From Prochlorococcus sp. AG-355-A09 (GTDB lineage Bacteria > Cyanobacteriota > Cyanobacteriia > PCC-6307 > Cyanobiaceae), in contig QCDG01000005.1 of the NCBI GenBank assembly GCA_003280995.1, positions 1 through 64,000 on the forward strand: a stretch of 64,000 nucleotides of DNA. Direction: 5' to 3'. Shown piece by piece: positions 46,393-55,798 of the stretch. The notes beneath the pieces are model-generated. The model did no database searches. It saw only the letters and a list, made by a program, of their open reading frames with translations, and was not told where the DNA came from. Both the position numbers and the translations under genes were made by a program. Numbering within the stretch: the stretch's first letter is position 1; every line of letters begins with the position of its first letter.

Positions 46393-47256
46393 TTAATGGT
46401 TTTTTATTCTTGCAAAACACATCCAGGTATAATATTTGCATTCATTTTTATAAAAATCACTTGAGTTATTTACTTCTTCTTCAGTTATTTCATCAATTAA
46501 TGGCTTTGGAGTGGGATAGTTGTCACTGGTCCAAGGGTCATCCCAAAGAGTATTTGGCGGTTTATAAATGGGTGGAAATTCAAAATAAATTTCTAAATTT
46601 TTTTCTAAAAAAAACTTGTCTTGTTTATTAGGCTTCACTGCAATTGTTTGAAATTGTTCCATTTGTGATGGAGATCTAGTAATTTTTTTATATAAATAAT
46701 TAAATAGTTTTTTAGAGTAATTTCTTAATTTAGAATCTTTTTGAATCAATTCTGAACGAAATCCAGAACAACTAATCACTTTTTTCAAGCTATAACAATC
46801 TCCTTTTGAAATAGGATAATTATCCTCAAAAATAATATTTTTAAATCCAAACCATTTGCATTGCTATAAACGGGTATAAGCATTCTGATAATCGTCAAAA
46901 AAAACTAAAGAATCATTTGTTATTTCTGACCAATCGTATTGTGAAAAATCACAAGATTCATATCTAACTCCTTCGCATGTAATTTGTCTATATTTTGCTA
47001 CTGGATCGAATGAAATTATTTCTGAGTTTGGGCAAGCTTCTTTCAAAAGTCATGCACTTTGTCCCTTATAAGTACCACTTTCAACTATCAGTTTTGGTTT
47101 AAGTGTCTTAGCTGTTATCCAAACATAAAACATATGAGTAGATAACATGCCACCCATATTATTCCTAATGGGACGTTTTAAATATACAGTCTTGAATTCC
47201 TCTAAAAGATCCAATAAATTAAGACTTTCAAACCAATCAGGGGGTTTAATTATCAA
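46393..47256 (-). pseudogene. Inactivated paralogue of the 36271-37134 methyltransferase-like gene
   Basis: The track shows three pieces (47050-47256, 46864-47046, 46393-46788) that are all in one frame. Joined, they match the 287-residue intact protein end to end, with the same total length of 864 bases. Two in-frame stops replace conserved codons: TGG to TGA at codon 69 (GTYKGQSA then stop) and CAG to TAG at codon 131 (before QCKWFGFKNIIF). Both are single transitions, and no frameshift is present. Residual similarity is very high (CDFSQYDWS, ISCSGFRSE). The promoter region differs from the intact copy. It is a recent pseudogene unless the stops are assembly errors. Confidence 0.85.
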
Positions 47257-47613
47257 AGTTCTAAAATTTTAACATGATTTTATTCTCCCATGAAAAAATA
47301 TTTTTGTCAGTCAAATACTTTCCTTTTTTAAAACATTCTGCCACTAATTGCAGCTGATGATCATGAAGACATAGCTTAAAAAATTGTATCTTTTATATGC
47401 ATTGTGGAAGCTTAATGATTTTATTAAAATTCTGATTGAAATTTATAGGTAAGTCTAAGAACTAGAAGCTCTCTATTTAATCAAATCGGAAATTGAATAA
47501 ACTAGAACAATAGAATTTCTTTTGCTTAAAAACTAAACCCATTATATTTTTGTTATTTATCCCAATTAAGTGCCTGTTTTGTTGATATAGTAATACTTAA
47601 TTTATTAATCATA
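47257..47613. other. Intergenic gap, no recognisable feature
   Basis: About 357 A/T-rich bases between divergent units (the pseudogene and the sulfotransferase gene). No coding frame, RNA or repeat was recognised; promoters for the sulfotransferase gene must be here. Confidence 0.4.
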
Positions 47614-48438
47614 ATGCCGATAATAAGTGACTCTGAATATTGCATTGATCGTAGAAAATTAGAATTTACTCTAATTAATAAAGATTTATATAAAAAGAAA
47701 CTTTTTAATTCAAAAGTTTCAAAAACACAAAGATTTTTGAATAAATATTTAAAGAGTATTCCAGTGCTAAGACGCTTAGTTCAAGTCGAGATGAGAGATA
47801 CTAGTAATTGGGAAAACTACCCACTTAGCGATAAAAAGTACATATTTATTTGTGTAGCTAAATCTGCTTCTACAAGTATAAATTTAGCCTTAAATCACTA
47901 TTTGCATTCTGAGCCTAAATACCATCATATGTCTATAAATGATTTAAAAGAATACTATAATAAATTAAATTTTGATGAGTATTATAAATTCGCTTTTGTT
48001 AGAAACCCTTGGGATAGATTTGTATCTTTGTATCACGATATGAGTGTCAAGAGAAATGGAAATTCAAAAATAATGAATTATTCATTATTAGAAAATAAAT
48101 ACAAGACCATATTTTATAATAAAAAAACCTTTAAGGAATTTGCAAAATCTTTTGAACAAACTAGTTGGATTAATGAAGCTCATTTTAGGCCTCAATTTGA
48201 TTCTTTAACATGTAATGGTGAGTTGGCTATGGATTTTGTTGGAAGATTTGAAAATTTGCAAGATGATTGGAATAAGATAAAAAAAAATATCGGATTCAAG
48301 AAACTAGGAGATCTTAAACATGAAATGAAATCAAAAGTAAAAATAGACAATTATAAAAGATTTTATGAAAATGAAACTATAGATATTGTCGCAAGAATTT
48401 ATAAAAAAGATATTGAATTCTTTGGTTATGATTATTAA
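47614..48438 (+). CDS. Sulfotransferase family 2 (carbohydrate sulfotransferase-like)
   Basis: A 274-residue protein without a signal peptide. The PAPS-binding elements are present: 5'-phosphosulfate loop FICVAKSASTSINLALN (KS.STS) and 3'-phosphate site FAFVRNPWDRFVSLYHDM (RNPWDR). The later block LAMDFVGRFENLQDDWNKI fits Sulfotransfer_2. It would transfer sulfate from PAPS to a sugar. In bacteria such enzymes modify exopolysaccharide or LPS. Location in the surface island supports that, but no acceptor is known. Confidence 0.85.
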   Translation: MPIISDSEYCIDRRKLEFTLINKDLYKKKLFNSKVSKTQRFLNKYLKSIPVLRRLVQVEMRDTSNWENYPLSDKKYIFICVAKSASTSINLALNHYLHSEPKYHHMSINDLKEYYNKLNFDEYYKFAFVRNPWDRFVSLYHDMSVKRNGNSKIMNYSLLENKYKTIFYNKKTFKEFAKSFEQTSWINEAHFRPQFDSLTCNGELAMDFVGRFENLQDDWNKIKKNIGFKKLGDLKHEMKSKVKIDNYKRFYENETIDIVARIYKKDIEFFGYDY

Positions 48439-48542
48439 ATAAAAATTTTTCAAAAATTTCATTTAATAATAAAAATTTTAATTTTTGCTTAATAATTACT
48501 TTTTAAGATAAATTAATAATAATAATAATTTTTAAATCTAAT

Positions 48543-50438
48543 TTGAAACATATATTGTTGTGTGGTGGCTCTGGAAAGAGACTTAAAAAGGAACACTTTT
48601 TTGATAAGCCTTTAAATTTAATAAAAGGTTTACCGATGTTGCAATATGTATTGGAGAGTATACCTTCTGATGAAATTTATATTATTGCAGGAAAGCATTT
48701 ACAAAAATATCAGCTAGATACATTAATACATCATATGACCAAAAAAAAAATTGATTTAATCTATATTGATAGGCCTACAAGAGGCCCAGTTGAAACTGCT
48801 TTTTTGGGACTTAAAAAAGCCGCTCAAATACCTAATAAAGAACCTATTATTTTTTATGACAACGATACGATCTACAAGAATATTAACCTGCCTAATCAAT
48901 TCGATAATGCAATAGGATATTTGAAATTGGAAAATAATAATCAAAAATATCAATATTGCTTTTTGGATTTTGATGGAGAAAATATAAAAGGTATACATGA
49001 AAAAAATCAAGTCTCATCATATTATGCGGCTGGTATATATATGTTTGAGTCAAAAAACTTTTTTTTAAAACATTCATTTCCATTAATTAAGAACGCCAAA
49101 AATAATGAAATATTTATGTCTTGCTTCTATCAAGAACTTTTAAATAAAAAAGTGCAAATTAAGAAATTTAATGTTGAAGAGGGTATTTGTCTCGGAACAG
49201 CTGAAGATATTCATCGAAATATCTCTAAAATTCCATTTAAGAAGTTAAGATTTTGTTTTGATCTTGATAATACACTTTTTAAATATAGGCTCCCTGACGA
49301 AAAATATTCAGATATAAAACCAATCAAGGAAGTTCTAGATCTTTTAATTCAGTTGAAAAGTTTTGGTCATACAATAATCATTTATACAGCCAGAGGAATG
49401 GCTACAGCTAAGCAAAATCTTGGCAGCTCATTGAAAAGAGTGGGTAAGGACACTTTTGATGTGCTAGACAAATACAAAGTTCCATATGATGAAATTTATT
49501 TTGGCAAACCTAATGCTGATATATATATTGATGATAAGGCATTTAATACTTTTAATCATTTAAATAAATCAATTGGTTTCCCTTTTCTTAGAGAGAAAAT
49601 ATTTAATCCAACTAATAAGTTTAATTCTATTATTGTAGATGAAGACTATATCTACAAATCTGGACCTAATGGTTCTATGAAGGGAGAAATATATTTTTAT
49701 AATCAAATTAAAAATCTTCGAATATCAAATTATTATCCTACATTTTTGGGCGTTAATAATGATGATAAAATTTCAACAATTCAATTATCAAGAGTTTCAG
49801 GATTTGAAATTTTTAAGTTGGTAAAAGATCAACTTTTAAGTTTTCAACATTTAGATAGTTTAATAGATGCTTTTAATGATATACATTCTTTTAAATCAGA
49901 AATAAAAATAACTGTCGATGATATATATGAAAATTATATTGGAAAGTTAAATAAAAGAATACAATCTGAAACAGATTATCCATTTTCAAATAAATATGAA
50001 TTATTTAACAAAATAGATCCTATTATTAAGGATTATTTATTCTCTGATAGCTTTGAAATTTGCGGCTTTGTTCATGGAGATCCATGGTTTAGTAATACGA
50101 TGTTAGATACAAAATCAAATATAAAATTTTTAGATATGAAGGGTGATATTGCTGGCAAATTAACAACTAATGGAGATAAATTAACTGATCATTGTAAAAT
50201 CCTACAATCCTTATATGGTTTTGATTATATAGTTAATGATCTTGATATAGATTATGATTACCTAAGTTCATTAAGAAAATACTACATAACAAAACTAATT
50301 AATTCTGGCTATGAAATTAAGGTAATAAATGCTATTACTGCATGTCTAATTGCTAAAACAGTTTCATTTTTTGAAACTCACTCAAAATATAAGAAAGATA
50401 TATGGACATTATCTATTGATCTAATGAATTTGATATAG
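48543..50438 (+). CDS. Three-domain nucleotidyltransferase - HAD phosphatase - kinase fusion
   Basis: A 631-residue protein starting at TTG (48543). Domain 1 (about 1-225) is a sugar-nucleotidyltransferase-like fold: ILLCGGSGKRL, DKPLNLIKGLPML, and metal site IFYDNDTIY. Domain 2 (about 235-345) is a HAD phosphatase: FCFDLDNTLF with Asp240/Asp242, HTIIIYTARGM, and YFGKPNADIYIDDKAFN. Domain 3 (about 365-631) is an aminoglycoside/choline-kinase-like fold: FVHGDPWFSNTMLD with His511/Asp513, and FLDMKGD. One chain could phosphorylate, dephosphorylate and activate a sugar, polyol or aminoalcohol for the glycan. The substrate and order of reactions are unknown, and I recall no characterised protein with this exact architecture. 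Confidence 0.75.
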   Translation: MKHILLCGGSGKRLKKEHFFDKPLNLIKGLPMLQYVLESIPSDEIYIIAGKHLQKYQLDTLIHHMTKKKIDLIYIDRPTRGPVETAFLGLKKAAQIPNKEPIIFYDNDTIYKNINLPNQFDNAIGYLKLENNNQKYQYCFLDFDGENIKGIHEKNQVSSYYAAGIYMFESKNFFLKHSFPLIKNAKNNEIFMSCFYQELLNKKVQIKKFNVEEGICLGTAEDIHRNISKIPFKKLRFCFDLDNTLFKYRLPDEKYSDIKPIKEVLDLLIQLKSFGHTIIIYTARGMATAKQNLGSSLKRVGKDTFDVLDKYKVPYDEIYFGKPNADIYIDDKAFNTFNHLNKSIGFPFLREKIFNPTNKFNSIIVDEDYIYKSGPNGSMKGEIYFYNQIKNLRISNYYPTFLGVNNDDKISTIQLSRVSGFEIFKLVKDQLLSFQHLDSLIDAFNDIHSFKSEIKITVDDIYENYIGKLNKRIQSETDYPFSNKYELFNKIDPIIKDYLFSDSFEICGFVHGDPWFSNTMLDTKSNIKFLDMKGDIAGKLTTNGDKLTDHCKILQSLYGFDYIVNDLDIDYDYLSSLRKYYITKLINSGYEIKVINAITACLIAKTVSFFETHSKYKKDIWTLSIDLMNLI

Positions 50439-50460
50439 AAATTATTTAAAGTAACTTTAA

Positions 50461-51411
50461 ATGAAAATTATGGATAACGATAAATGTTGTATATTAATTA
50501 GTCAAGTTTGGTTAAACGAAGAAAGATATATTTTTAGAGAGATGTTAGAAATAGCAACTATAATATGTAGAAATTTGAATCCAAATTCATTTATAATTTT
50601 ATCTGGATCTGGTACAGATATTTCGAATAAGACTCGTGAATTATGTGATAAGGTTTTGTGGAAATCAGAAAATACAGAATTCCCAGGTAATGGCTTTCCT
50701 GAGATGATATCAAGAGGATTATCGTATGCAAAAAGTAAGGGGTATAAATATGTATTTAAATTTAGAGGAGATGCAATAATTTATAGGCGGAATATTTGTA
50801 GTTATTGTCTAAATATTATAAATAAAGAATCAAAAAGTTTACTAATTAGTCAAGAAAGTACTTTTAATAATTGGTTAGGCGATATGGTTATTTTTGGAAA
50901 AATTGATGTGCTAATCGAATTATTTAACCCTGATTTTTGGCTTAAAGCCCCAAAAATTAGTGGAAATTATGCGCTCGCTAAAAGATATAAAGATTTTTTT
51001 AAAATAAAATCTTCAAAAAGTTGGATTTCCTCTTTGAGGTTAAATTGTAGTTTTAGAGATATTCCATCATTCAAGTGGGTTGATTTAAGATTTAATCATA
51101 ATGATCTTCTTAATGGCAAAAAAGATCTTTATAATCTTAGTAATAAAGATCAAATTAATTATTATTGGGGAAAAAAATCGTCAGTTCATATATTTGATGA
51201 AAATAATTTTTTAGTTTTTAATAAAATAAACTGGATTCAAAATTGGATATACGAATATAATTTTTATAAGAAATCAAACAAATATATTAATATTAATTCT
51301 GTCATCAGAAAATATATATTATTGTCTCTAAATTATATAAATAGAAAATTGTATTTTTACTATATAAAAATTTATTTAAAAAAAATTCTTTTATTATTTG
51401 GAATTTTATAG
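50461..51411 (+). CDS. Putative glycosyltransferase, WavE-like island protein
   Basis: A 316-residue protein. The early part reads CCILISQVWLNEERYIFREM; the central KGYKYVFKFRGDAIIYRR resembles the (K)xRGD/DxD region seen in WavE-like and related GT-A proteins. FNNWLGDMVIFG follows. The C-terminal third is basic and hydrophobic without a clear span. It follows the three-domain gene by 22 bases on the same strand, so the two are likely co-transcribed. Family assignment is weak. Confidence 0.5.
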   Translation: MKIMDNDKCCILISQVWLNEERYIFREMLEIATIICRNLNPNSFIILSGSGTDISNKTRELCDKVLWKSENTEFPGNGFPEMISRGLSYAKSKGYKYVFKFRGDAIIYRRNICSYCLNIINKESKSLLISQESTFNNWLGDMVIFGKIDVLIELFNPDFWLKAPKISGNYALAKRYKDFFKIKSSKSWISSLRLNCSFRDIPSFKWVDLRFNHNDLLNGKKDLYNLSNKDQINYYWGKKSSVHIFDENNFLVFNKINWIQNWIYEYNFYKKSNKYININSVIRKYILLSLNYINRKLYFYYIKIYLKKILLLFGIL

Positions 51412-51767
51412 ACATTAAGTTTCAATTTGATCTTAAAGTATTATTTCTAAAAAAGAATTACAGAGCTATTATTTTTATTAAATGCTTTCTAATTATCTAT
51501 TCAAATTAAATTTCTAGTTATTAACTTCATCTTTAATTATTAAAGATCTTTTTATCAAAAAAATAAATTATTTAAAAAGAGATGTTAATAAAATTTGGAA
51601 ATTAATAAAGAAAAAACCAGACTATCCTTATATATTAATAAGCTAAAAAAATTTTTCTGATTCATGTTTTAGAAACGGCATGACATTTTTCAATTTGAAA
51701 ATACGGATAAAGAAAAATTAAATAACTATTTTTTTTTAAAGTTTATATTAGTTAGTTCTTGATAATA
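51412..51767. other. Intergenic gap with possible coding remnant
   Basis: About 356 bases. The plus strand holds a start-less frame of some 40 codons with protein-like text (FIKKINYLKRDVNKIWKL, KKKPDYPYI), ending near 51646. It may be the tail of a lost gene. Nothing else was recognised. Confidence 0.3.
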
Positions 51768-52154
51768 TTAAGTCTTCTTTATAAAAACAAAATTTTTCTG
51801 AAATATATATGAGATTAATCCCAAAGGAAGAATTATAATTAATGCAGAGATGTTTCTTGATAATCCAGTTGAGCTTAATTGTTCAATAAAAATCCAGTTT
51901 AAATTCCAAACTAAAGTATTCAGAAAAAAATATTTTAATAATTGTTTTCTCTTTAAAGCATTAACCTTAAATACTTTTTTCCCATAGAAATAAAATCCAA
52001 AAAGAAAATTAAATATTTGACTTATTAGTGTCGCATAAAAACTAGAGATTATTAGCAATAAGCATTGTAAAACTATATTAGTAAATAAAACATTTATCAC
52101 TCCATAAACAAAAAATAAACTTTTACTTTTTCCTTTAAGCCTCGTTTTTAACAT
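51768..52154 (-). CDS. GtrA-like small membrane protein
   Basis: A 128-residue protein with four predicted membrane spans (FVYGVINVLFTNIVLQCLLL; SQIFNFLFGFYFYGKKVF; YFFLNTLVWNLNWIFI; SALIIILPLGLISYIFQKNFVF). The end motif F.QKNFVF is characteristic of GtrA family proteins, thought to help move polyprenyl-linked sugars across the membrane. It is last in the ugd direction of transcription, 29 bases after that gene. A basic N-terminus (KTRLKGKSK) faces the cytosol. Confidence 0.8.
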   Translation of the reverse strand: MLKTRLKGKSKSLFFVYGVINVLFTNIVLQCLLLIISSFYATLISQIFNFLFGFYFYGKKVFKVNALKRKQLLKYFFLNTLVWNLNWIFIEQLSSTGLSRNISALIIILPLGLISYIFQKNFVFIKKT

Positions 52155-52183
52155 TAATTTAAAGAAGGATTAAATTCACATTT

Positions 52184-53596
52184 TTAATTATTCTTAGTTT
52201 GATTTCCAACTTGCCAAATATCAAACCCTACACCTTTTGCTTTTTTTACATCGATTAAAGATCTAGTGTCGAAAATCCAAGCTGGTTTTTTCATTTTTTT
52301 TATAGTTTCTTCCCATGCAATATCTTTGAATTGCTTCCATTCTGTTAGTATGATCACTGCATGAGCATCTTGCGTGGCACTTTCTATGGAATTAGCGAAT
52401 AAACAATTCCCCATATCCTTAGTCTCCGATTTGATTTCTAAATCTTTTTTTATCTGATGTATATCAACTTTTGGATCATAAATTGATAAAATTGCACCCT
52501 CTTCCAATAAGTCACGACAAATATCTATAGAAGCAGAATTTCTCGTATCATTAGTATTCGCTTTGAATGAGAAACCAAGTATTGCTAACTTCTTACCCGA
52601 AACTGTATCAAAAAGACTATTTACAATTAATTTTGCTATCCTATCCTTCTGCCAGTTATTAATATTAATAACTTCTTCCCAATATCTAGCTACTTCATCA
52701 AGATTATAATATTCACATAAATAAACAAGATTCAAGATATCTTTTTGAAAGCAGCTCCCACCAAATCCAGGCCCTGGGGAAAGAAATTCATTCCCAATTC
52801 GCTTATCAAGTCCAATAGCCTTTGAAACTTGAGTTATATCAGCTTCAGTAGCTTCGCACAAAGCAGAAATTGCATTAATAGAGGATATTCTTTGTGCTAA
52901 AAAAGCATTGGCTGTTAATTTAGATAATTCTGAACTCCAAAGATTAGTACAAATAATTTTTTCACATGGAACCCAATTTGTATATAAATCTACTAGAGAG
53001 TTTATGGCTATTTGATCTTCACCACCTATTAATACTCTATCAGGCTCTTGTAGATCTTTGATTGCAGTGCCCTCAGAAAGAAATTCAGGATTTGATAAAA
53101 CTGAAAAACTTTTCTTTGGTTTTTTTAGATTTATTTCTTGAGAATTTGTGAGTATCCTTTGAATCGTCTTTGCAGTCCTTACAGGTAATGTACTCTTTTC
53201 TATGACAATTGTGTGACCTTGGGCAAATTTTGCTACTTGCCTCGCAGATGCTTCTACCCATCTCAGATCGCTAGCTTTGCCAGCTCCAACACCTTTAGAC
53301 TTTGTAGGAGTATTTACAGATAGGAAAATCATATCTGCATTTGCAATAGATTCTTGTATATTATTAGTGAAAAAAAGATTTTTATTTCTGCAATTAGAAA
53401 TTAATTTGTCTAAACCTGGTTCATATATTGGCAAATTAGAAGTATCTGAATCATTCCACAATTTAATTCTAGATTCATTTATATCAGCAACAGTTACCTT
53501 AACATTAGGACAATGTTGTGCAAAAACCGCCATGGTTGGACCTCCCACATATCCTGCCCCAATACAACAAATATTTTTTATTTTTAATGAGGCCAT
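52184..53596 (-). CDS. ugd: UDP-glucose 6-dehydrogenase
   Basis: The track's start (TTG, 53608) is less likely than the ATG at 53596 (MASLKIKNICCIGAG), giving 470 residues. The NAD motif is CIGAGYVGGPTMAVFA. The catalytic Cys lies in GPGFGGSCFQKDILNL. The C-terminal domain has GFSFKANTNDTRNSASIDI. The pattern is that of the eukaryote-like UGDH group. It oxidises UDP-glucose to UDP-glucuronate, the precursor for the decarboxylase and 4-epimerase encoded nearby. A 154-base gap separates it from the Gfo/Idh gene upstream. Confidence 0.95.
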   Translation of the reverse strand: MASLKIKNICCIGAGYVGGPTMAVFAQHCPNVKVTVADINESRIKLWNDSDTSNLPIYEPGLDKLISNCRNKNLFFTNNIQESIANADMIFLSVNTPTKSKGVGAGKASDLRWVEASARQVAKFAQGHTIVIEKSTLPVRTAKTIQRILTNSQEINLKKPKKSFSVLSNPEFLSEGTAIKDLQEPDRVLIGGEDQIAINSLVDLYTNWVPCEKIICTNLWSSELSKLTANAFLAQRISSINAISALCEATEADITQVSKAIGLDKRIGNEFLSPGPGFGGSCFQKDILNLVYLCEYYNLDEVARYWEEVININNWQKDRIAKLIVNSLFDTVSGKKLAILGFSFKANTNDTRNSASIDICRDLLEEGAILSIYDPKVDIHQIKKDLEIKSETKDMGNCLFANSIESATQDAHAVIILTEWKQFKDIAWEETIKKMKKPAWIFDTRSLIDVKKAKGVGFDIWQVGNQTKNN

Positions 53597-53762
53597 AAAA
53601 TTTAACAATCAGGTTAGATAAAAAGATTATGAATAAAATTTTGCTTTTTCTATAAAATTAGTCAATTTAGAAAATCCTATACTAATCCTACATGTAAAAA
53701 GACAATTTTAATTTATTAAATGCAAATTTATTAATAACCTATAAGAAAGATTAATTGATACC

Positions 53763-54749
53763 CTATTGTTCAGTTTTGGAGATAAGTTTTTTCAATTCTG
53801 TATCTGCATTCTCTAAAATAGAAATTACATTTTTTGATAGAAGTAAGTCTGATAGATAAAATTCTGAATTAATTATTTCTGATGAAAATTGCCTTAGAAG
53901 AAGTTCTAAAGGACTTTGATTTAAGTCTTCATATTTTGCTGAATTTTCATAAATAATCTCCATTAATTTATTATCAGTTTCTTTTGTAATTTTTAAATTA
54001 TTAATTGGATCAAAGATTAAATTTGAAGACTGACTTTTTACTTTGAAATATCTTTTCTTATTTTTCATTAAATTTCCAAAATTTAAATCTGCAAATTTAT
54101 CATCTTGAAAGAAAAGTTTGATATTAATATTTGATCTATTATTTGAAGACGAAATTTCTCTTTTAATATATTTCGCTTCTATTCTTTCTGGAAAATTATT
54201 CATTATTGCTAGACACATTGCAATATCATGTGGCCCCCAATCCCATAATGGAGAAACATCATTTCTAAAAGGCCCAAAATTTCCAGATAAGCTATAGATT
54301 GATTTAAGATTAAATCCTTTAGAAATATTTCTTTGTAATATCCTAAATTCTGGATGATAAAGATATATATGATTTACTTTGACATTTATTTTATTTTTTT
54401 CTGCTAATAGAATTAAAGATTCGGCATCTTCAATACAAAGAGTCAAGGGTTTTTCGATTATGGTGGGCTTCCCATTCTTTATACAACTTGAGGCAATCTC
54501 ATAATGCATGCCAGGGGGAGAGGCTATAATTATGGCATCAACTTCTTTTGATTGAACCACCTCCTCCCAACTATCTGTGAATTTATAACCTTTGAATAAG
54601 CCCTTTTTTTTTGAGTGTAAATTTTTACAAGCTATTATTCTTAATTCTATGCCTTCTATTGATTCTATAGTCTTTATATAGTTAACCCCCCATTTCCCAG
54701 CTCCTATAAGACCAAAACGAACGTTAGAGTTCATTTTATTGTTTGCCAA
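53763..54749 (-). CDS. Gfo/Idh/MocA-type oxidoreductase
   Basis: A 328-residue NAD(P)-dependent oxidoreductase. The Rossmann motif is VRFGLIGAGKWGVNYIKTI. The catalytic EKP motif is PTIIEKPLTLCIEDAESL, followed by KVNHIYLYHPEF and WDWGPHDIAMCLAIM, typical of sugar dehydrogenases of this superfamily. A nucleotide-sugar or sugar-acid substrate is expected. It overlaps the upstream epimerase gene by 14 bases, consistent with joint control. Paralogous in general family to the 42758 gene but clearly different in sequence. Confidence 0.85.
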   Translation of the reverse strand: MANNKMNSNVRFGLIGAGKWGVNYIKTIESIEGIELRIIACKNLHSKKKGLFKGYKFTDSWEEVVQSKEVDAIIIASPPGMHYEIASSCIKNGKPTIIEKPLTLCIEDAESLILLAEKNKINVKVNHIYLYHPEFRILQRNISKGFNLKSIYSLSGNFGPFRNDVSPLWDWGPHDIAMCLAIMNNFPERIEAKYIKREISSSNNRSNINIKLFFQDDKFADLNFGNLMKNKKRYFKVKSQSSNLIFDPINNLKITKETDNKLMEIIYENSAKYEDLNQSPLELLLRQFSSEIINSEFYLSDLLLSKNVISILENADTELKKLISKTEQ

Positions 54750-55797
54750 GATATACTTGATCAGACCAATTAATAAACCTTTTTAAACCTTCATTAAGTT
54801 CGATTTTTGGATTATATTTTATTTGATTATTTGCTTTAATTATATCTGGACATCTTCTATTTGGCTCATCAGCTGGATAACTTTCTGGATAACCAACAAG
54901 ATTATATTCAACTTTTTTATTTAAAATATCTGACATTTTTTCAAGTAACTCAATTACTGAGATTTCTGGGTTTGGATTGCCAATGTTATAAGCCTCGCCA
55001 GGCACTCCGTTTAAAACAACTCTTATAAAACCCTCCATAGCATCAGTTATGTAGCAAAATGTTCTTGTTTGGTTGCCCGTTCCATATATTTGAAGTGGAA
55101 TTTTGCCTTTTATCCTACTTGTGAAGTTCGGCAATACTCTGTAATCTGTTTCTTGCATGCCGGGGCCAAAAACATTGAATGGTCTAATAGTATTTGTGTG
55201 AACTCCGTATAAAGAATGATAAATATTGCATAAGGTCTCTCCAACCCTTTTACTTTCGTCATAACATGCTCGAGGTCCTTGACAAGAAACATTGCCGCGA
55301 TAGCTCTCTTTAGTAGGAATATTTTTAGAATCAGGATCACCATAAATTTCTGATGAAGAAAAGAATATTAAATTCGCAGATTTCTCCCTAGCTAATTTCA
55401 ACATATTTTGAGTTCCATTTATAGCAACTTCAAGTGTTTCAAGTGGATATGCTCTGTAATAATAAGGACTGGCAATACCAGCAGCATGAATAATGTAATC
55501 TAAAGAACTTTCTGTTTTGAAAGGCTCAATTACATTATGATTTATAAATTCAATATTTTTATAATTAGGAATTTCTGAGCCTTCTTTCCCAGAAGTTATT
55601 AGATTATCTAAAACAATAACTTTCATCTTTTCATTTAAGACAGTCTCATTGAGAAGATTAAAAATTTCCATAAAATACCTTCCTAAGAAACCTCTGCCTC
55701 CGGTTAAAAGTACTTTCTTACCTGAGAAACTTGCAGAAATATCATTAATATTTACTAGTATTTCTTGAATATCTTCTTTTAACAAAAAGTTTTTCAT
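54736..55797 (-). CDS. NAD-dependent epimerase/UDP-glucuronate decarboxylase-like SDR
   Basis: A 353-residue extended SDR. The cofactor loop is VLLTGGRGFLGRYFMEIF. YDESKRVGETL carries the catalytic Tyr/Lys, with the Ser nearby in FFSSSEIYGDP. The end block EPNRRCPDIIKANNQI matches the Uxs (UDP-xylose synthase) signature R.PDI. A 30-residue N-terminal helix precedes the domain. With ugd in the same cluster, UDP-glucuronate to UDP-xylose (or a 4-keto intermediate) is the likely reaction. Substrate choice is inference. Confidence 0.8.
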   Translation of the reverse strand: MKNFLLKEDIQEILVNINDISASFSGKKVLLTGGRGFLGRYFMEIFNLLNETVLNEKMKVIVLDNLITSGKEGSEIPNYKNIEFINHNVIEPFKTESSLDYIIHAAGIASPYYYRAYPLETLEVAINGTQNMLKLAREKSANLIFFSSSEIYGDPDSKNIPTKESYRGNVSCQGPRACYDESKRVGETLCNIYHSLYGVHTNTIRPFNVFGPGMQETDYRVLPNFTSRIKGKIPLQIYGTGNQTRTFCYITDAMEGFIRVVLNGVPGEAYNIGNPNPEISVIELLEKMSDILNKKVEYNLVGYPESYPADEPNRRCPDIIKANNQIKYNPKIELNEGLKRFINWSDQVYLGKQ

Positions 55798-55798
55798 T

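Noticed and set aside
46864-47046. Track fragment as a separate small gene
   Set aside because: It is the middle portion of a full-length paralogue cut by two nonsense codons, and its M is a TTG in mid-protein.
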